NCBI GenBank assembly: GCA_963971405.1
Contig: OZ020489.1
Span: forward strand, 26,934,290-26,998,289
Length of the DNA: 64,000 bases
Direction: 5' to 3'
Source: Psococerastis gibbosa
Lineage: Eukaryota; Arthropoda; Insecta; Psocodea; Psocidae
In this document: positions 55,394 through 64,000 of the stretch, piece by piece
Layout of the letters: each line of letters starts with the position of its first letter
How positions within the stretch are numbered: position 1 is the first letter of the stretch
Program-made: the position numbers and the translations under genes
Notes under the pieces: generated by a model
Databases searched by the model: none
Told to the model about the DNA's origin: nothing
What the model saw: only the letters and a program-made list of their open reading frames with translations

Positions 55394-55959
55394 GTAGGTT
55401 GGTAGGCATCCGTGTTAAGGTAACGTGTTCCAAAGTTGGTGTAAAACAGTGGACACTAAATTTTTGTAATAAAAATGAGTAATAATTAATTCCTCGATTC
55501 ACAGCCACTAACCTATTAGAATAGTCTTTTGAAGAGTAAATGTGTATTTTGTATTTTCTCACCTAAAATATTTTTACTTTAAAAAAAAAAACAAAGAGTG
55601 TTTTACACTGATTTTATGGAGTAATAGTAAGCCCACGGGGTAAATAGGCTGCGTCTCGAGAAGGTTTGTGCATCTCATGAAGTCTTCAAAAAAACTATTC
55701 TTAAATGTTGGTAGCAGAGGATCTAGAAATACTCGTATTTGATTTATTTCGCAAAAAAACCTTGTTCACAAAACATTTGGAACGGTTCACCCTAAGCGAG
55801 TAGCCCCCTATGTCCGGTTCAGCCATAGTATTCCTAGTTAAAGATAAATTTAAAATTAATTATGAAAAATAGTAGTAATATTTCTCATTTTATATTGATT
55901 TGATAAAAATTACTGCCTTCGTTTAACGAGTCAATTACTAACTTTTATTTTTATTGCAG

Positions 55960-56160
55960 GGTAGGCTACGCGAAAACTCCTGACCACCTGCTGCTGTTCA
56001 CAGTACAATAATTAATTGATAGATAATGTATGTATAAGTTCTTTTAATTTTTAACTTTCAAAATTGTAACGACACCAATATATTTTATGTAATTATTTAA
56101 TTTTTTTTTCTCGCTATTCTTAATATTCGATATTCGGACGGGTCCTTAGTTTTGTACAGC
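55960..56160 (+). other. Possible filamin 3' UTR exon
   Basis: TTATTGCAG precedes 55,960 and a donor-like GTAGGT sits at 55,394, so the 3' UTR may be spliced here. Otherwise the UTR simply runs on from the stop. No canonical AATAAA lies close by; AT-rich AATATA-type sequence occurs near 56,080. Confidence 0.3.
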
Positions 56161-57783
56161 AAATTCTAAGCTAACTGCTAAGAAATAGGGCATTCGCTTC
56201 CTGACTAATATATAGGTTCCTAATCCTACTAGCCATTGAAAAGACGTTGCAGGTTGCCCCAGAAATTGGTTGGCGGGAGTGAATGATGTCCCATCTCATC
56301 TAGTCCATGCTAGAGTTCTATATAGGTGAGATGGGACATTCGACATTTTTTGAGCCCTACTGCCACCTGGTACGTCTTTATAGTGGTCATAGTCAGCATA
56401 GGAGACGTGGCCAATGGCCCCAGAAATTAAAAAAAAATTTTGGGCGGGAAGCCTCATATATAGAACTCAAGTCTTTGTGCTCTTTTGCTACAGCAGGGTT
56501 CGAGTAGTGAACCAAGTTCTATTTCTAGTCGTCAATACGATAATTCAATAGTTTATATAGTATAAAGACTAACGGGATAGGTGTAGTCGAACCAGTTTAG
56601 ATCCGATTTCATGTAACTTGCTTTAGGAACGATTAGAATGGGCTTAGGTAAGGTGGGCATCCGCAGCAATAACCGAGATTAAGCTTGGAGGTTCTCGCCA
56701 TATGCATAATACAGTCAATATCAAGCTATTAAGATTGCCAGGGAGCCTAGGTCAAGTGCGCAGAAAAGTCGATTTTATTATCGTTGGCTTAGGTCCACTC
56801 GCAACGGATTTTATTAGTACGTCGCGTGGCCAACCCTTCAGTAATACCACCAAAGCCCAGTCTTATCTATCCTAAGCAAATGATATTAGATCCGATCTAA
56901 CTCCACTGCAGTTCCCTAAGTGGACGATTAAAAAATAATAATCAGCTACTGACTAATACAATTTTATTAACATTACTTATTGATACATGTAATAGGATAT
57001 GAAACCTAGCATTCGTGTACTTAAAATGTTAATCACAAGGTTAAATAAATCAAAATTTCCTATTAATGGCATATGTCAAACGCAAACCCGAGGTCAGAGG
57101 TAAAAGATATGATCTCCTGATTTCATTAGCAATAATAATAATAATAGATCCATTCCGTCCTGTTCTGCATATGTTTTGCCGCGGTTAGCAAAACTTAAGC
57201 ATTCACAGAAGGTTCTTCTGTTAGACTTCTCGTATCCTCCACATCCACTAGAAAAAGAATAAAACATTTATTTCAGAATGATTCCTGTAGCAAATGGACC
57301 ATTTCGACGTGACGTCATAGCGGGTATCAAAACATTCCAAGTTGATACGCCCTAGGCCTAACACAAGAGCATACGCTCTCTTGGTCTAGGCTCATGGCTG
57401 ATGACTGACAACAAACCTGTTTTATAAAAATTATTTCGTCTAGTACGTATGTCCTTAGCCATAATGTATAAAACACGAACCTTGGGTTCAAAGAAAGGGA
57501 ACTGGTTTACCATGTGAGCTGATTACACTGTGCAAGTAGGAGTAGCTTCCTAACGATGAATGAGTAAGTACGTTACCATGTACCCCCTAAGTAACTACAT
57601 TGATTTATTTTATTTCGATTGGAAAGTTGTCCATTAGTTTGGCTAAAAGGTTCCCAGAAGAATATAGTTGACCAGTTTAATGCAATGCATTCCCAAGATG
57701 ATGAGAACACACTATGTGGAGAAGTCGCCCTCTATTCGCCAGTGTGTCACCAAATGGCTCAACAGAGAAGAGTTGGCTAGTAT
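56161..57783. other. Intergenic stretch between the convergent genes
   Basis: Contains an inverted pair of TGAGATGGGACATTC words (56,281-56,299 and 56,328-56,345), related to the dispersed repeats at 31,990 and 32,526. No gene supported. Confidence 0.55.
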
Positions 57784-57970
57784 CGACTTCAATGGCCAAG
57801 TGGTAACGGGCTTGCACTTGTGCGAGTCTGTACACACCATGCGATCGGAGACGTGTCGTAACTCAACACGGGGACTAACCTACAGAGGCGACTGAAGAGG
57901 TCAATCGGATACATTAATTAAATTATTTGTATGGGATTAACCTTTCATAAAAATAAATAAAATAAAAAAG
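57784..57970 (+). repeat. SINE family A, full body
   Basis: CGACTTCAATGGCCAAGTGG...GTGTCGTAACTCAACACGGGG...GAGGCGACTGAAGAGGTCAAT, then an AAATAAATAAAAT tail. Its tail overlaps, antisense, the apparent end of the RNF13-like ORF. Confidence 0.85.
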
Positions 57971-58205
57971 TAAGTTCAAGCCCGGTGCATAGAGCATATT
58001 CTACGGCAACAGATGTGCTGCCGTAGAATCTGCCTTTATGTAAGTGGGGCATACCTTGTACTATATGTGGCGCAGACGCTACAGATGCAGAGGCAGATCC
58101 CCTGCCAGTATCATAAGACGAAACAGACGGCGACCGCGAACTAGAAGAACCCTCACTACGAAATGAGCCGAAGAAACGCCGCCGCTCACGTTCAAATACG
58201 TTATC
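57945..58205 (-). CDS. RNF13-like exon 6 (C-terminal tail, end uncertain)
   Basis: Acceptor [21 protein letters not shown] and a Ser-rich stretch look genuine. Past CAAG|GTATGC (a possible donor, which would end the exon at 58,055) the frame runs on to a stop at 57,945 within antisense SINE sequence, giving an odd hydrophobic end. The true C-terminus may lie in a further exon not identified. Confidence 0.6.
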   Translation of the reverse strand, partial: DNVFERERRRFFGSFRSEGSSSSRSPSVSSYDTGRGSASASVASAPHIVQGMPHLHKGRFYGSTSVAVEYALCTGLELTFLFYLFL

Positions 58206-61200
58206 CTGCAAATAATTACATAGTTTGTACTTTCTTATTTATGGTCATTTTTCTGATAGCTTTCCAGTAAACAATAAATATATCTATGAAAACTTTACTT
58301 TTTCGTGTCCAAGCGGTTCAAAATTAAAAACTATTAAGGGCGATATTTCAATGCAGTTCACTCACATTCTTGTTACTTTTAAAATTTGTTCATAGCACTG
58401 TCGCTTTTGTCTATCATAAAAGCTACTTTTCAGCTTACATGAGATTTTTAACAAATATAACCAGTCAGACAGAAATTCCAAAATATTTTGTAAACAAAGG
58501 GCAACTGATTAATTTTATTATTATTGAATTAATTAAATTCGGCAATGGGACTGGGTCGTCCTTTGATTACAAAATACTGTAGTCAGAATGGCGTAGAGGT
58601 AACGACTCGGACTATCATCCAGAAGGTGACTGGTTCGAGTCCCACCCGAATGCCAAAATTTTCTAGTGGTACAATTATATATCTTCTGACTACCATGCTT
58701 CGGAGGGCATGTAAAGCCGGCGGTCCCGGCAGTCTTCCCTGACTGTCGATAGGTTAAACAGGAGGCTGCTGATGCAACCTGAAAACTCCTGTACCACGGG
58801 TAGTACCACCCCGACACGAATTTACTACAAAATACTTTGAAATATTTGCCTTAAAACAAATCTAATGATCTGATATTATGGGGAAATCACTTCACAACAT
58901 TAACACACAACAATGAGTAAGAAAAATCCACCCAATTTTTAATATGAAAGACAAGTTCCTTTCTTTTCTCTCTTATAAAATTTTTTTTAAAAATATTATT
59001 TCGGAAAAAATTTGATGTCATACCGTGGAAGCGTAATTTCCAGAGACTTGCGACGAAGAGGAAGGCCGCAGTAATGGTTGTGTCTCATCTTCAGACTCTG
59101 ACTCAGAACTGGCGGCCTGTCCACCTGACACCACCTTCCTTTTACAAACTGGACACACTCGGCGACTTTTAGTCAGCCAAGGGTCGATACATTTCTGATG
59201 GTAAGCTGAAATAAAAACGACTTGCAGAAAAATAATGGATATTTCGGCCGACGATTTGGTCTGAAACTCACATCTGCTTGTTGTTAATTCTGGCGTGTTA
59301 GGCTCAGTTTTAGCCAAGTAAAATGTATTGCAATATAAGCCGTGCTAATTTTTGCCTGTTTTTTTCGTAATTTTTAGGGCGTTCGCGAGCTTATATACTC
59401 TCTTCCCTCTTGCATTCTAAAATTTCAGATATTGAACTGTCAGGTTAAATAAGCCATGATCACTATCATTATGAACAGAAAAAAAACCTCGTCAATTTCA
59501 TGAGAAATATCTCGAAGCAAACGATTAGGAGTCAAAACAGAGGCATTGTGACAAGTTTCGACACAGAGATGATAGCACAGAATTCGAAAAGGTGTTAAGA
59601 AGGGAGTTCGGGGTGGAAGAACCATTGGTGTAAAAGGAGACTGAAATGGTTCGGACACATAAAGCAAACGGATAACAGCAAGTGTACGAGGAAATGGCTA
59701 GAAGAAATAAAGGTAACAGGAAGAAGGGGAAGAGATACAGAAGAACCAGATTGAGGAAGATCTCAGAAGAGAGAGGCTGGTGTCAGGGAACGCGTTGTAT
59801 AATCAGATGCGAAGAGGTGAGGAGGAGGTCCATGCATCACACCCGGCAACTGGAGCTGATTATTGATGATGATGATGATGATGGACCGCAGCAGATGTTC
59901 TTCACTCTTGAGCGATGCCTTCACTAGGTGTAAAAGTAGATGCCAATCCAGGACGAATTAACCAAACCAGAGTCTTAATTAATGATCCAAGCTTATTTTA
60001 TGGGCATGATGATGTTTGCATGGCTCAGTTGTCTGCCGAACAGATTCTCTTAGGTCTTACCGTGGAGACATGGAAGGACTCTGAGTTTCTCTCCCTCCTG
60101 ATACTCGTCAAGGCAGATGGCGCACACTTCATATGGGTCATTTTTTTTAAATGTGTGAACAGGCATTCCCTTTAGACACGACTTAGGCAATCGACGCCTC
60201 TGCTGCCGACGCCTATCTTTGAAAAATTTATATACCTGAAATCACAAAATTTACAACATCCACATTGGTTTGTCATGTTATTGCGTGCAGTACAAAGTGA
60301 CTATGTAAATGTAAAAATTGAGAGGGAGGTGTAAAAAAGATCGACAGAGATCTAAAAAGTCACAGGGTTTGGGCAAGCCAATAATATCTTACAATAACCC
60401 AAGAACTCCGATTGGTATAGGTTGTGGTTCGTGTCCGCTGCTTGTATCACTTGAAAATTTAGGAGTGGATCATCGCCATTTGTCTTAGGCCATATGTTAA
60501 AATCCACTGACAGTAAAAGCTGGAAAAGGGCAAAAGGCCCTATTATTGCTGGGTTAAAAATAAGCATCAACAAAGGTTCCTCGAGACACCATGGGGTGTC
60601 GCAATTGCAAGTTGGCAGTTGGCTTACTTGAAGGTTGATCCGAGTTTATGAAAGCGGGCCCTAACTATATTTATTTTAACTCGACTATAGAGTGATTTTG
60701 TCATGCAGGTGTACATCACCTATTCCTAAATTAGGTATTTGGGGTGGATATTACTTATCATATTCTACCACCCAAATGGTGCCCATGCCTAATACAGCTT
60801 CACACTCTTGCACATGGTTGTTCGGACACTAACAAACCAATTATATTTCTTTCGTAGTGATCAGAACCAATTTCTACTTACAACAAATATGACCATTCCT
60901 AGGAAACAAAGCCCGACTAAAATAGAAAAAATTAGAAGCAGTTGAATAGGAATGCCAAAGGGAACGCCGCGATTGATGCAGACATAGAACCCAGTGTTGT
61001 ACAAGTAGCTCTCTTTGATTGTCAGTCCATCTTCTGATCCAATAAAAACAGAAGGTATGTGAATCCCACTAGAGTTACCACTCATTTCAACTGAAATAGG
61101 AACAAAATTATAGAAAAAAAACGAGTCATTAATATAAGGGCGTAACTGACTAACACAATTTGAAGGCTGCCCATAAGTTGAGAAGTGAAATGAAATAAAA

Positions 61201-62235
61201 GTTGTGAAAATTCAATTTTTACTGCACAAAATATATAGGGGAGGCCTATTATATGAAATAATAGTGATAATAGGCGTTCATTCCAGCATACCACAGACAA
61301 CGCTCGTCCAAAAATGTTACTTCCACAAAACAAAACATAAGTACAAAACAGTCGAGTGTAACAAAAAATACGGGTACTAGTTAACAACCGTATAAATTAA
61401 AAGAGTATTTCCGAAGTAAGAAAATGGGGTATTGTCATATTTGCTCACCCAAGTCACTGGAGTTGACATTATGCACGATTACTGCATCAAACCCAGCTGC
61501 CTGAGCATTTCTAACTTTATCTTCATAGCTACAGAATTTTCGTTGGACAAGAAGTATCCACTTCTTGAAGTGGTTAGGGTAAGCCTTCGGCGGGGGCTCC
61601 ACAGGGGCGCAGGCATTGGCAGGTGCAGAATACACTACAAGACCCTGAAAGAATATCAGAACCATTCACTTGGACTCGCACCCAAACTTGACCAAGTTTT
61701 GACCAAGTTACAATTACGGCTGCAACATTGAGTCAATGGTAGGCTTCTCTCAGCTTGGCAGTACAAAGTTCAAAGCGCCAATATATCAGCAGGCACACGT
61801 CCATAATATGCCCTTGAAGCTTGAACTAATAATAATAGAGTTAGCTGCAGCAACTAGGGGATGGTATGGTAAAAAGAATATTAGGTATTTCAAAAAATTC
61901 AAATGGCCTTACCAAGTTGCATCCACAAGAACAGAGCTTGTTAAAAATTGAAATACGCTTGGTAAAAAAGTTTGACTTAAGCAATGTCGCTTATCGCTTC
62001 CCCAGCTGTTAAGCTTTGGAGGAATTCATGTGTTATTTATTGAAAGTACCGAATACCTACTCACCCTCAAACCATCCAATGGCACGTTTGGACCAAAAAG
62101 CGCCGGCAAATCGAGTATCTCCAACTCGACATCTCTGGTCTCCACACTGTAAATGGCAATATCGCCAGTGACGCTCCCCAACGCCGTAACCATTACGCCC
62201 AGCCACAGAGGCCCAAAATTTAATAGCACCTTCAT
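57945..62235 (-). CDS. PA-TM-RING E3 ubiquitin ligase, RNF13/RNF167 (godzilla) type, six exons
   Basis: Members of this family are endosomal/lysosomal membrane ubiquitin ligases acting in endosome trafficking. The exons, in transcript order (62,065-62,235; 61,449-61,644; 60,882-61,090; 60,061-60,235; 59,024-59,205; 57,945-58,205), join in frame to about 397 codons, close to vertebrate RNF13. In order: a signal peptide ([17 protein letters not shown]); a PA domain with [14 protein letters not shown] and IHIPSVFIG; one membrane helix ([19 protein letters not shown]); a basic patch (RRRQQRRR); and RING-H2 with CAIC, CLH, HQKC and CPVC. It is convergent with the filamin gene. Which arthropod member it is (godzilla against other RNF13/167 types) is inference. 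Confidence 0.9.
58578..58820 (+). repeat. SINE family B with a tRNA-like head
   Basis: AATGGCGTAGAGGTAACGAC (A box-like) and GACTGGTTCGAGTCCCACC (B box-like) are followed by ACCATGCTTCGGAGGGCATG and GCCGGCGGTCCCGG. It lies in intron 5 of the RNF13-like gene, antisense to it. Confidence 0.7.
59024..59205 (-). CDS. RNF13-like exon 5 (RING-H2, second half)
   Basis: Acceptor TTTCAG, donor GTATGA; 182 nt, phase 1 to 0. [12 protein letters not shown] and CPVCKRKV complete the RING, followed by an acidic Ser-rich tail ending [12 protein letters not shown], as in RNF13. Confidence 0.94.
59206..60060 (+). mobile_element. RNF13-like intron 4 with a retrotransposon tail
   Basis: Around 59,630-59,830 the plus strand reads [15 protein letters not shown] and later RRGRDTEEP (frameshifted), a LINE ORF2 C-terminus. 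A (GAT)n run lies at about 59,863-59,882. Rest unrecognised. Confidence 0.6.
60061..60235 (-). CDS. RNF13-like exon 4 (RING-H2, first half)
   Basis: Acceptor TTTCAG, donor GTAAGA; 175 nt, phase 0 to 1. Basic [12 protein letters not shown], then [20 protein letters not shown] through LPCLH, the first RING ligands. Confidence 0.95.
60236..60881. other. RNF13-like intron 3
   Basis: 646 bp, nothing recognised. Confidence 0.7.
60882..61090 (-). CDS. RNF13-like exon 3 (PA end and membrane segment)
   Basis: Acceptor TTTCAG, donor GTAAGT; 209 nt, phase 1 to 0. [14 protein letters not shown], then the hydrophobic helix [20 protein letters not shown]. Confidence 0.92.
61091..61448. other. RNF13-like intron 2
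   Basis: 358 bp, nothing recognised. Confidence 0.7.
61449..61644 (-). CDS. RNF13-like exon 2 (PA domain)
   Basis: Acceptor TTTCAG, donor GTGAGC; 196 nt, phase 0 to 1. ACAPVEPPP, then [20 protein letters not shown], the PA-domain core. Confidence 0.92.
61645..62064. other. RNF13-like intron 1
   Basis: 420 bp, GTGAGT to TTTCAG on the minus strand; nothing recognised. Confidence 0.75.
62065..62235 (-). CDS. RNF13-like exon 1 (signal peptide, start of PA domain)
   Basis: The ATG at 62,233-62,235 opens [20 protein letters not shown], a good signal peptide. 57 codons, phase 0, donor GTGAGT. Ends VPLDGLR, as in the N-terminal lumenal part of RNF13. Confidence 0.88.
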
Positions 62236-63180
62236 AACATCAGTGTCACGTCACGTCGTGGTCGTTAGCGTGATAAAACATCGGTGGGATGTTACTTGAT
62301 AGGAATGAAAATCTGTAAAAAAAATTTATTAATAAATAATAATCATAATTTTGCATAGAAAAATGATCCATACGCTTTGCTGAGTTTTAGTTTATGTACA
62401 TCTTCGCTAGGAGGCAGCAGCTAATGTGGACCAACCAAAAAAAGAGACTATGATTTTTATACCTATTTTTATACCAGATAAGAGAAGAGTAACATTAGTT
62501 TGGCAGATGTGTGCTGTTGTCCAGAACAATTTCCAGGTCGACATAACAATTTGAGTAGATATTAAAAGAACCGGTCCCAGTTTACTCGAACATGCTTTCC
62601 AATTTATCAAAATTAGTAGATAGAGAAAATGATTAATTTCATGGTAAATAATTTTCCTATGGTTAAACTTCCGATATCTCGGGGGGGGGGGGGGGGGGGT
62701 TGTCCACCTGACGTCACTGGAGGAGGAGAGGTAAACCACATAGCAATACTGGCAGGGCATGCAATGCATTTGAGCGTGAATTTTCTATCATTTTTTCAAA
62801 AAAACATTTTTTTTTACAAAACCAAATACTTTTCTGGGAAAGCAACCTGTCCGGATTCGTTACTCAATTTAACACCTAAAACATGCTTGAAGGTAGAAAT
62901 CATCGATAGAAAGGTTTCGCAGAAAAATTATTTTTTAGTCATTTTTCATTAAAATTTAGTTATTTTTATTTTTTTGCCCCCAGAAGAAAACTATCAAGGG
63001 GCAAGAGACCCCCGCATTTTGTTAACATTAATAACAACTACAATAAATATGTGAATTTAAAAGAAATCGTTGGAGCCGTTTTTGAGAAATAATTTTTTTA
63101 GACGTTTTTTGGGAGTTTTTTGTGAATAAAACCCCCCCCAAATTGAGTTAGTCCCAAAAAAATGTCCCGAGGTATAGGAT
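62236..63180. other. Region upstream of the RNF13-like gene
   Basis: Should hold the promoter and 5' UTR of the minus-strand gene, but no clear element is seen. A G-run of about 19 lies at 62,681-62,699. The segment from about 62,950 may already belong to the pogo-like element. Confidence 0.4.
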
Positions 63181-63184
63181 GAGT

Positions 63185-63612
63185 CTAGGAGAGTTGGACC
63201 AGGAGGATAGATGGACCACATGCCCTCCAGTGGAGCCTGAAGGAACTAAATGATATTTGTCGTCTGCTGGCGTCAGTTGTTGACAAAATGGACAGTCCGA
63301 TGTGATTACTTTGACAAAAAATAGTTTTGTAAATTTGTTATTGTGAATTTAAAATTCTGGTAAGGCTCAAAATTTTTTTTGCATGTTTTAATTTTAATGT
63401 AACTTTTTTATTTTTTTATGTTTCTTTGCCAATTTGCTTGAGGATTAATCATATATTAATGGATTATTATCGCAAACTCCATTTCACTGTATTTTTTAAC
63501 AACATGGTGGAAGAATGAGGCGGTCCATCTCTCCTACGTGAAAAGGAGAGATGGACCATGGCACTTGGAGGAGAGACGGACCAAAACAAAATAGCGAGGA
63601 AAGATGGATCGC
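63185..63612. repeat. Interspersed GAGAGATGGACCA-type motifs
   Basis: Near-copies occur at about 63,189 (GGAGAGTTGGACCA), 63,208, 63,545 and 63,571, with an inverted one at about 63,520 (CGGTCCATCTCTCCT). They lie just upstream of the transposase start and may be its subterminal binding sites. Confidence 0.55.
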
Positions 63613-63676
63613 TACTATTTTTAACGTTTTATTAGTTTGTAATAAGTATTTTAGTAAGTTGTTTTTGTTAAAGGTG

Positions 63677-64000
63677 ATGCCGAACGTTTACTTGTCAAAA
63701 CTTCCTAGCGAATCGAGGAGGGGTTTGTGGACCCAAGAGCAGTTAATGAATGCTATAGATGCTGTAAAAACCAAAGTGCTTGGAGTAAACGAAGCTGCCA
63801 AAACCTACGGGATTCCATCCACAACACTAAAAAATAGACTAAAAAATAACAACACAAACAAGGGGAGTCTTGGGCCTGACTCCGAACTTGGCATTGAAGC
63901 GGAGCGAAAACTAGCTTCTCATATAAAGAAGCTTCAGAGACATGGGTTTGCCCCAGATTCAAAGTCTGTCAGGGAGATGGCCTTTAATTTGGCCAAAAAA
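63677..64000 (+). CDS. pogo/Tigger- or jerky-like transposase, N-terminal part (runs off the window)
   Basis: The ATG at 63,677 opens 108 codons without a stop to the window edge. GLWTQEQLMNAIDAVKTK and the following EAAKTYGIPSTTLKNRL form a psq-type helix-turn-helix, as at the N-terminus of CENP-B/pogo-family transposases. IKKLQRHGFAPDSKSVREMA starts the next DNA-binding region. The DDE domain would be outside. Some domesticated genes share this start, so host or element origin is not settled, but the flanking repeats favour an element. Confidence 0.8.
   Translation, partial: MPNVYLSKLPSESRRGLWTQEQLMNAIDAVKTKVLGVNEAAKTYGIPSTTLKNRLKNNNTNKGSLGPDSELGIEAERKLASHIKKLQRHGFAPDSKSVREMAFNLAKK

Larger units (their letters stand above)
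54015..54810. other. Filamin intron 34 with two SINE fragments
   Basis: Antisense family A fragments lie at 54,328-54,450 and 54,680-54,755. Otherwise unrecognised. Confidence 0.65.

Noticed and set aside
1-55393. cheerio-type (filamin-A-like) orthologue
   Set aside because: The C-terminus continues past the last GSPF strand with FDTQEELTRFLQ and a 37-residue tail, unlike my recollection of cheerio; not fully excluded without alignment.
58578-58650. Functional tRNA gene
   Set aside because: A and B boxes are visible but the T stem does not pair, and the same head with the same downstream body occurs at 30,792-30,975; it is a SINE head.

Overview
The window is animal nuclear DNA, AT-rich and intron-rich, and very probably from an arthropod. 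The evidence is a filamin gene cut into short coding exons with GT-AG introns, a C-terminus that does not look like vertebrate filamin or fly cheerio but suits the fly paralogue jitterbug, and a crowded load of piggyBac, hAT, mariner, pogo-like, non-LTR and tRNA-derived SINE sequences. The species cannot be named from sequence alone.

Region 1-55,393 (+ strand) is the 3' part of one filamin-type gene. I reconstructed 36 coding exons whose splice phases all agree; together they give 2,571 codons and end at a TAG at 55,391-55,393. The actin-binding CH domains and first Ig repeats lie upstream of the window. The exons encode about 24 filamin Ig repeats (the first partial), interrupted after the third by a roughly 370-residue Ser/Pro-rich linker, and then a short tail. 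From 5,909 to 48,686 most exons follow a tandem plan: three exons of about 168-174, 147-153 and 219-222 nt, encoding two Ig repeats. This looks like a record of exon-triad duplication.

Most introns are under 1.5 kb, but two are large transposon sinks. Intron 6,077-24,676 (18.6 kb) holds an intact 2.5-kb piggyBac element inserted in the loop of a nested foldback element, four GC-rich or TIR-bounded hAT MITEs with 8-bp target duplications, a mariner remnant, foldback elements, a minisatellite and retrotransposon tails. Intron 24,824-32,898 holds a complete hAT element with a perfect 8-bp target duplication and an uninterrupted 814-aa transposase. A family of 136-139 bp foldback elements shares its ends and its loop, yet the stem arms differ from copy to copy while staying self-complementary. 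This is the most unusual structure seen.

Region 57,945-62,235 (- strand) is a six-exon gene, convergent with the filamin gene. It encodes a PA-TM-RING ubiquitin ligase of the RNF13/RNF167 (godzilla) type: signal peptide, protease-associated luminal domain, one membrane segment and a RING-H2 domain. Its apparent C-terminus runs into an antisense SINE. The right edge (63,677-64,000) enters a further transposase gene with a psq/CENP-B-like helix-turn-helix, preceded by short repeats around a GAGAGATGGACCA motif.

Filamin cross-links actin and scaffolds signalling, and the RNF13-type ligase acts on endosomal membranes. Nothing in the sequence suggests that the two host genes are functionally linked; they are simply neighbours. 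All other coding potential is mobile-element derived.
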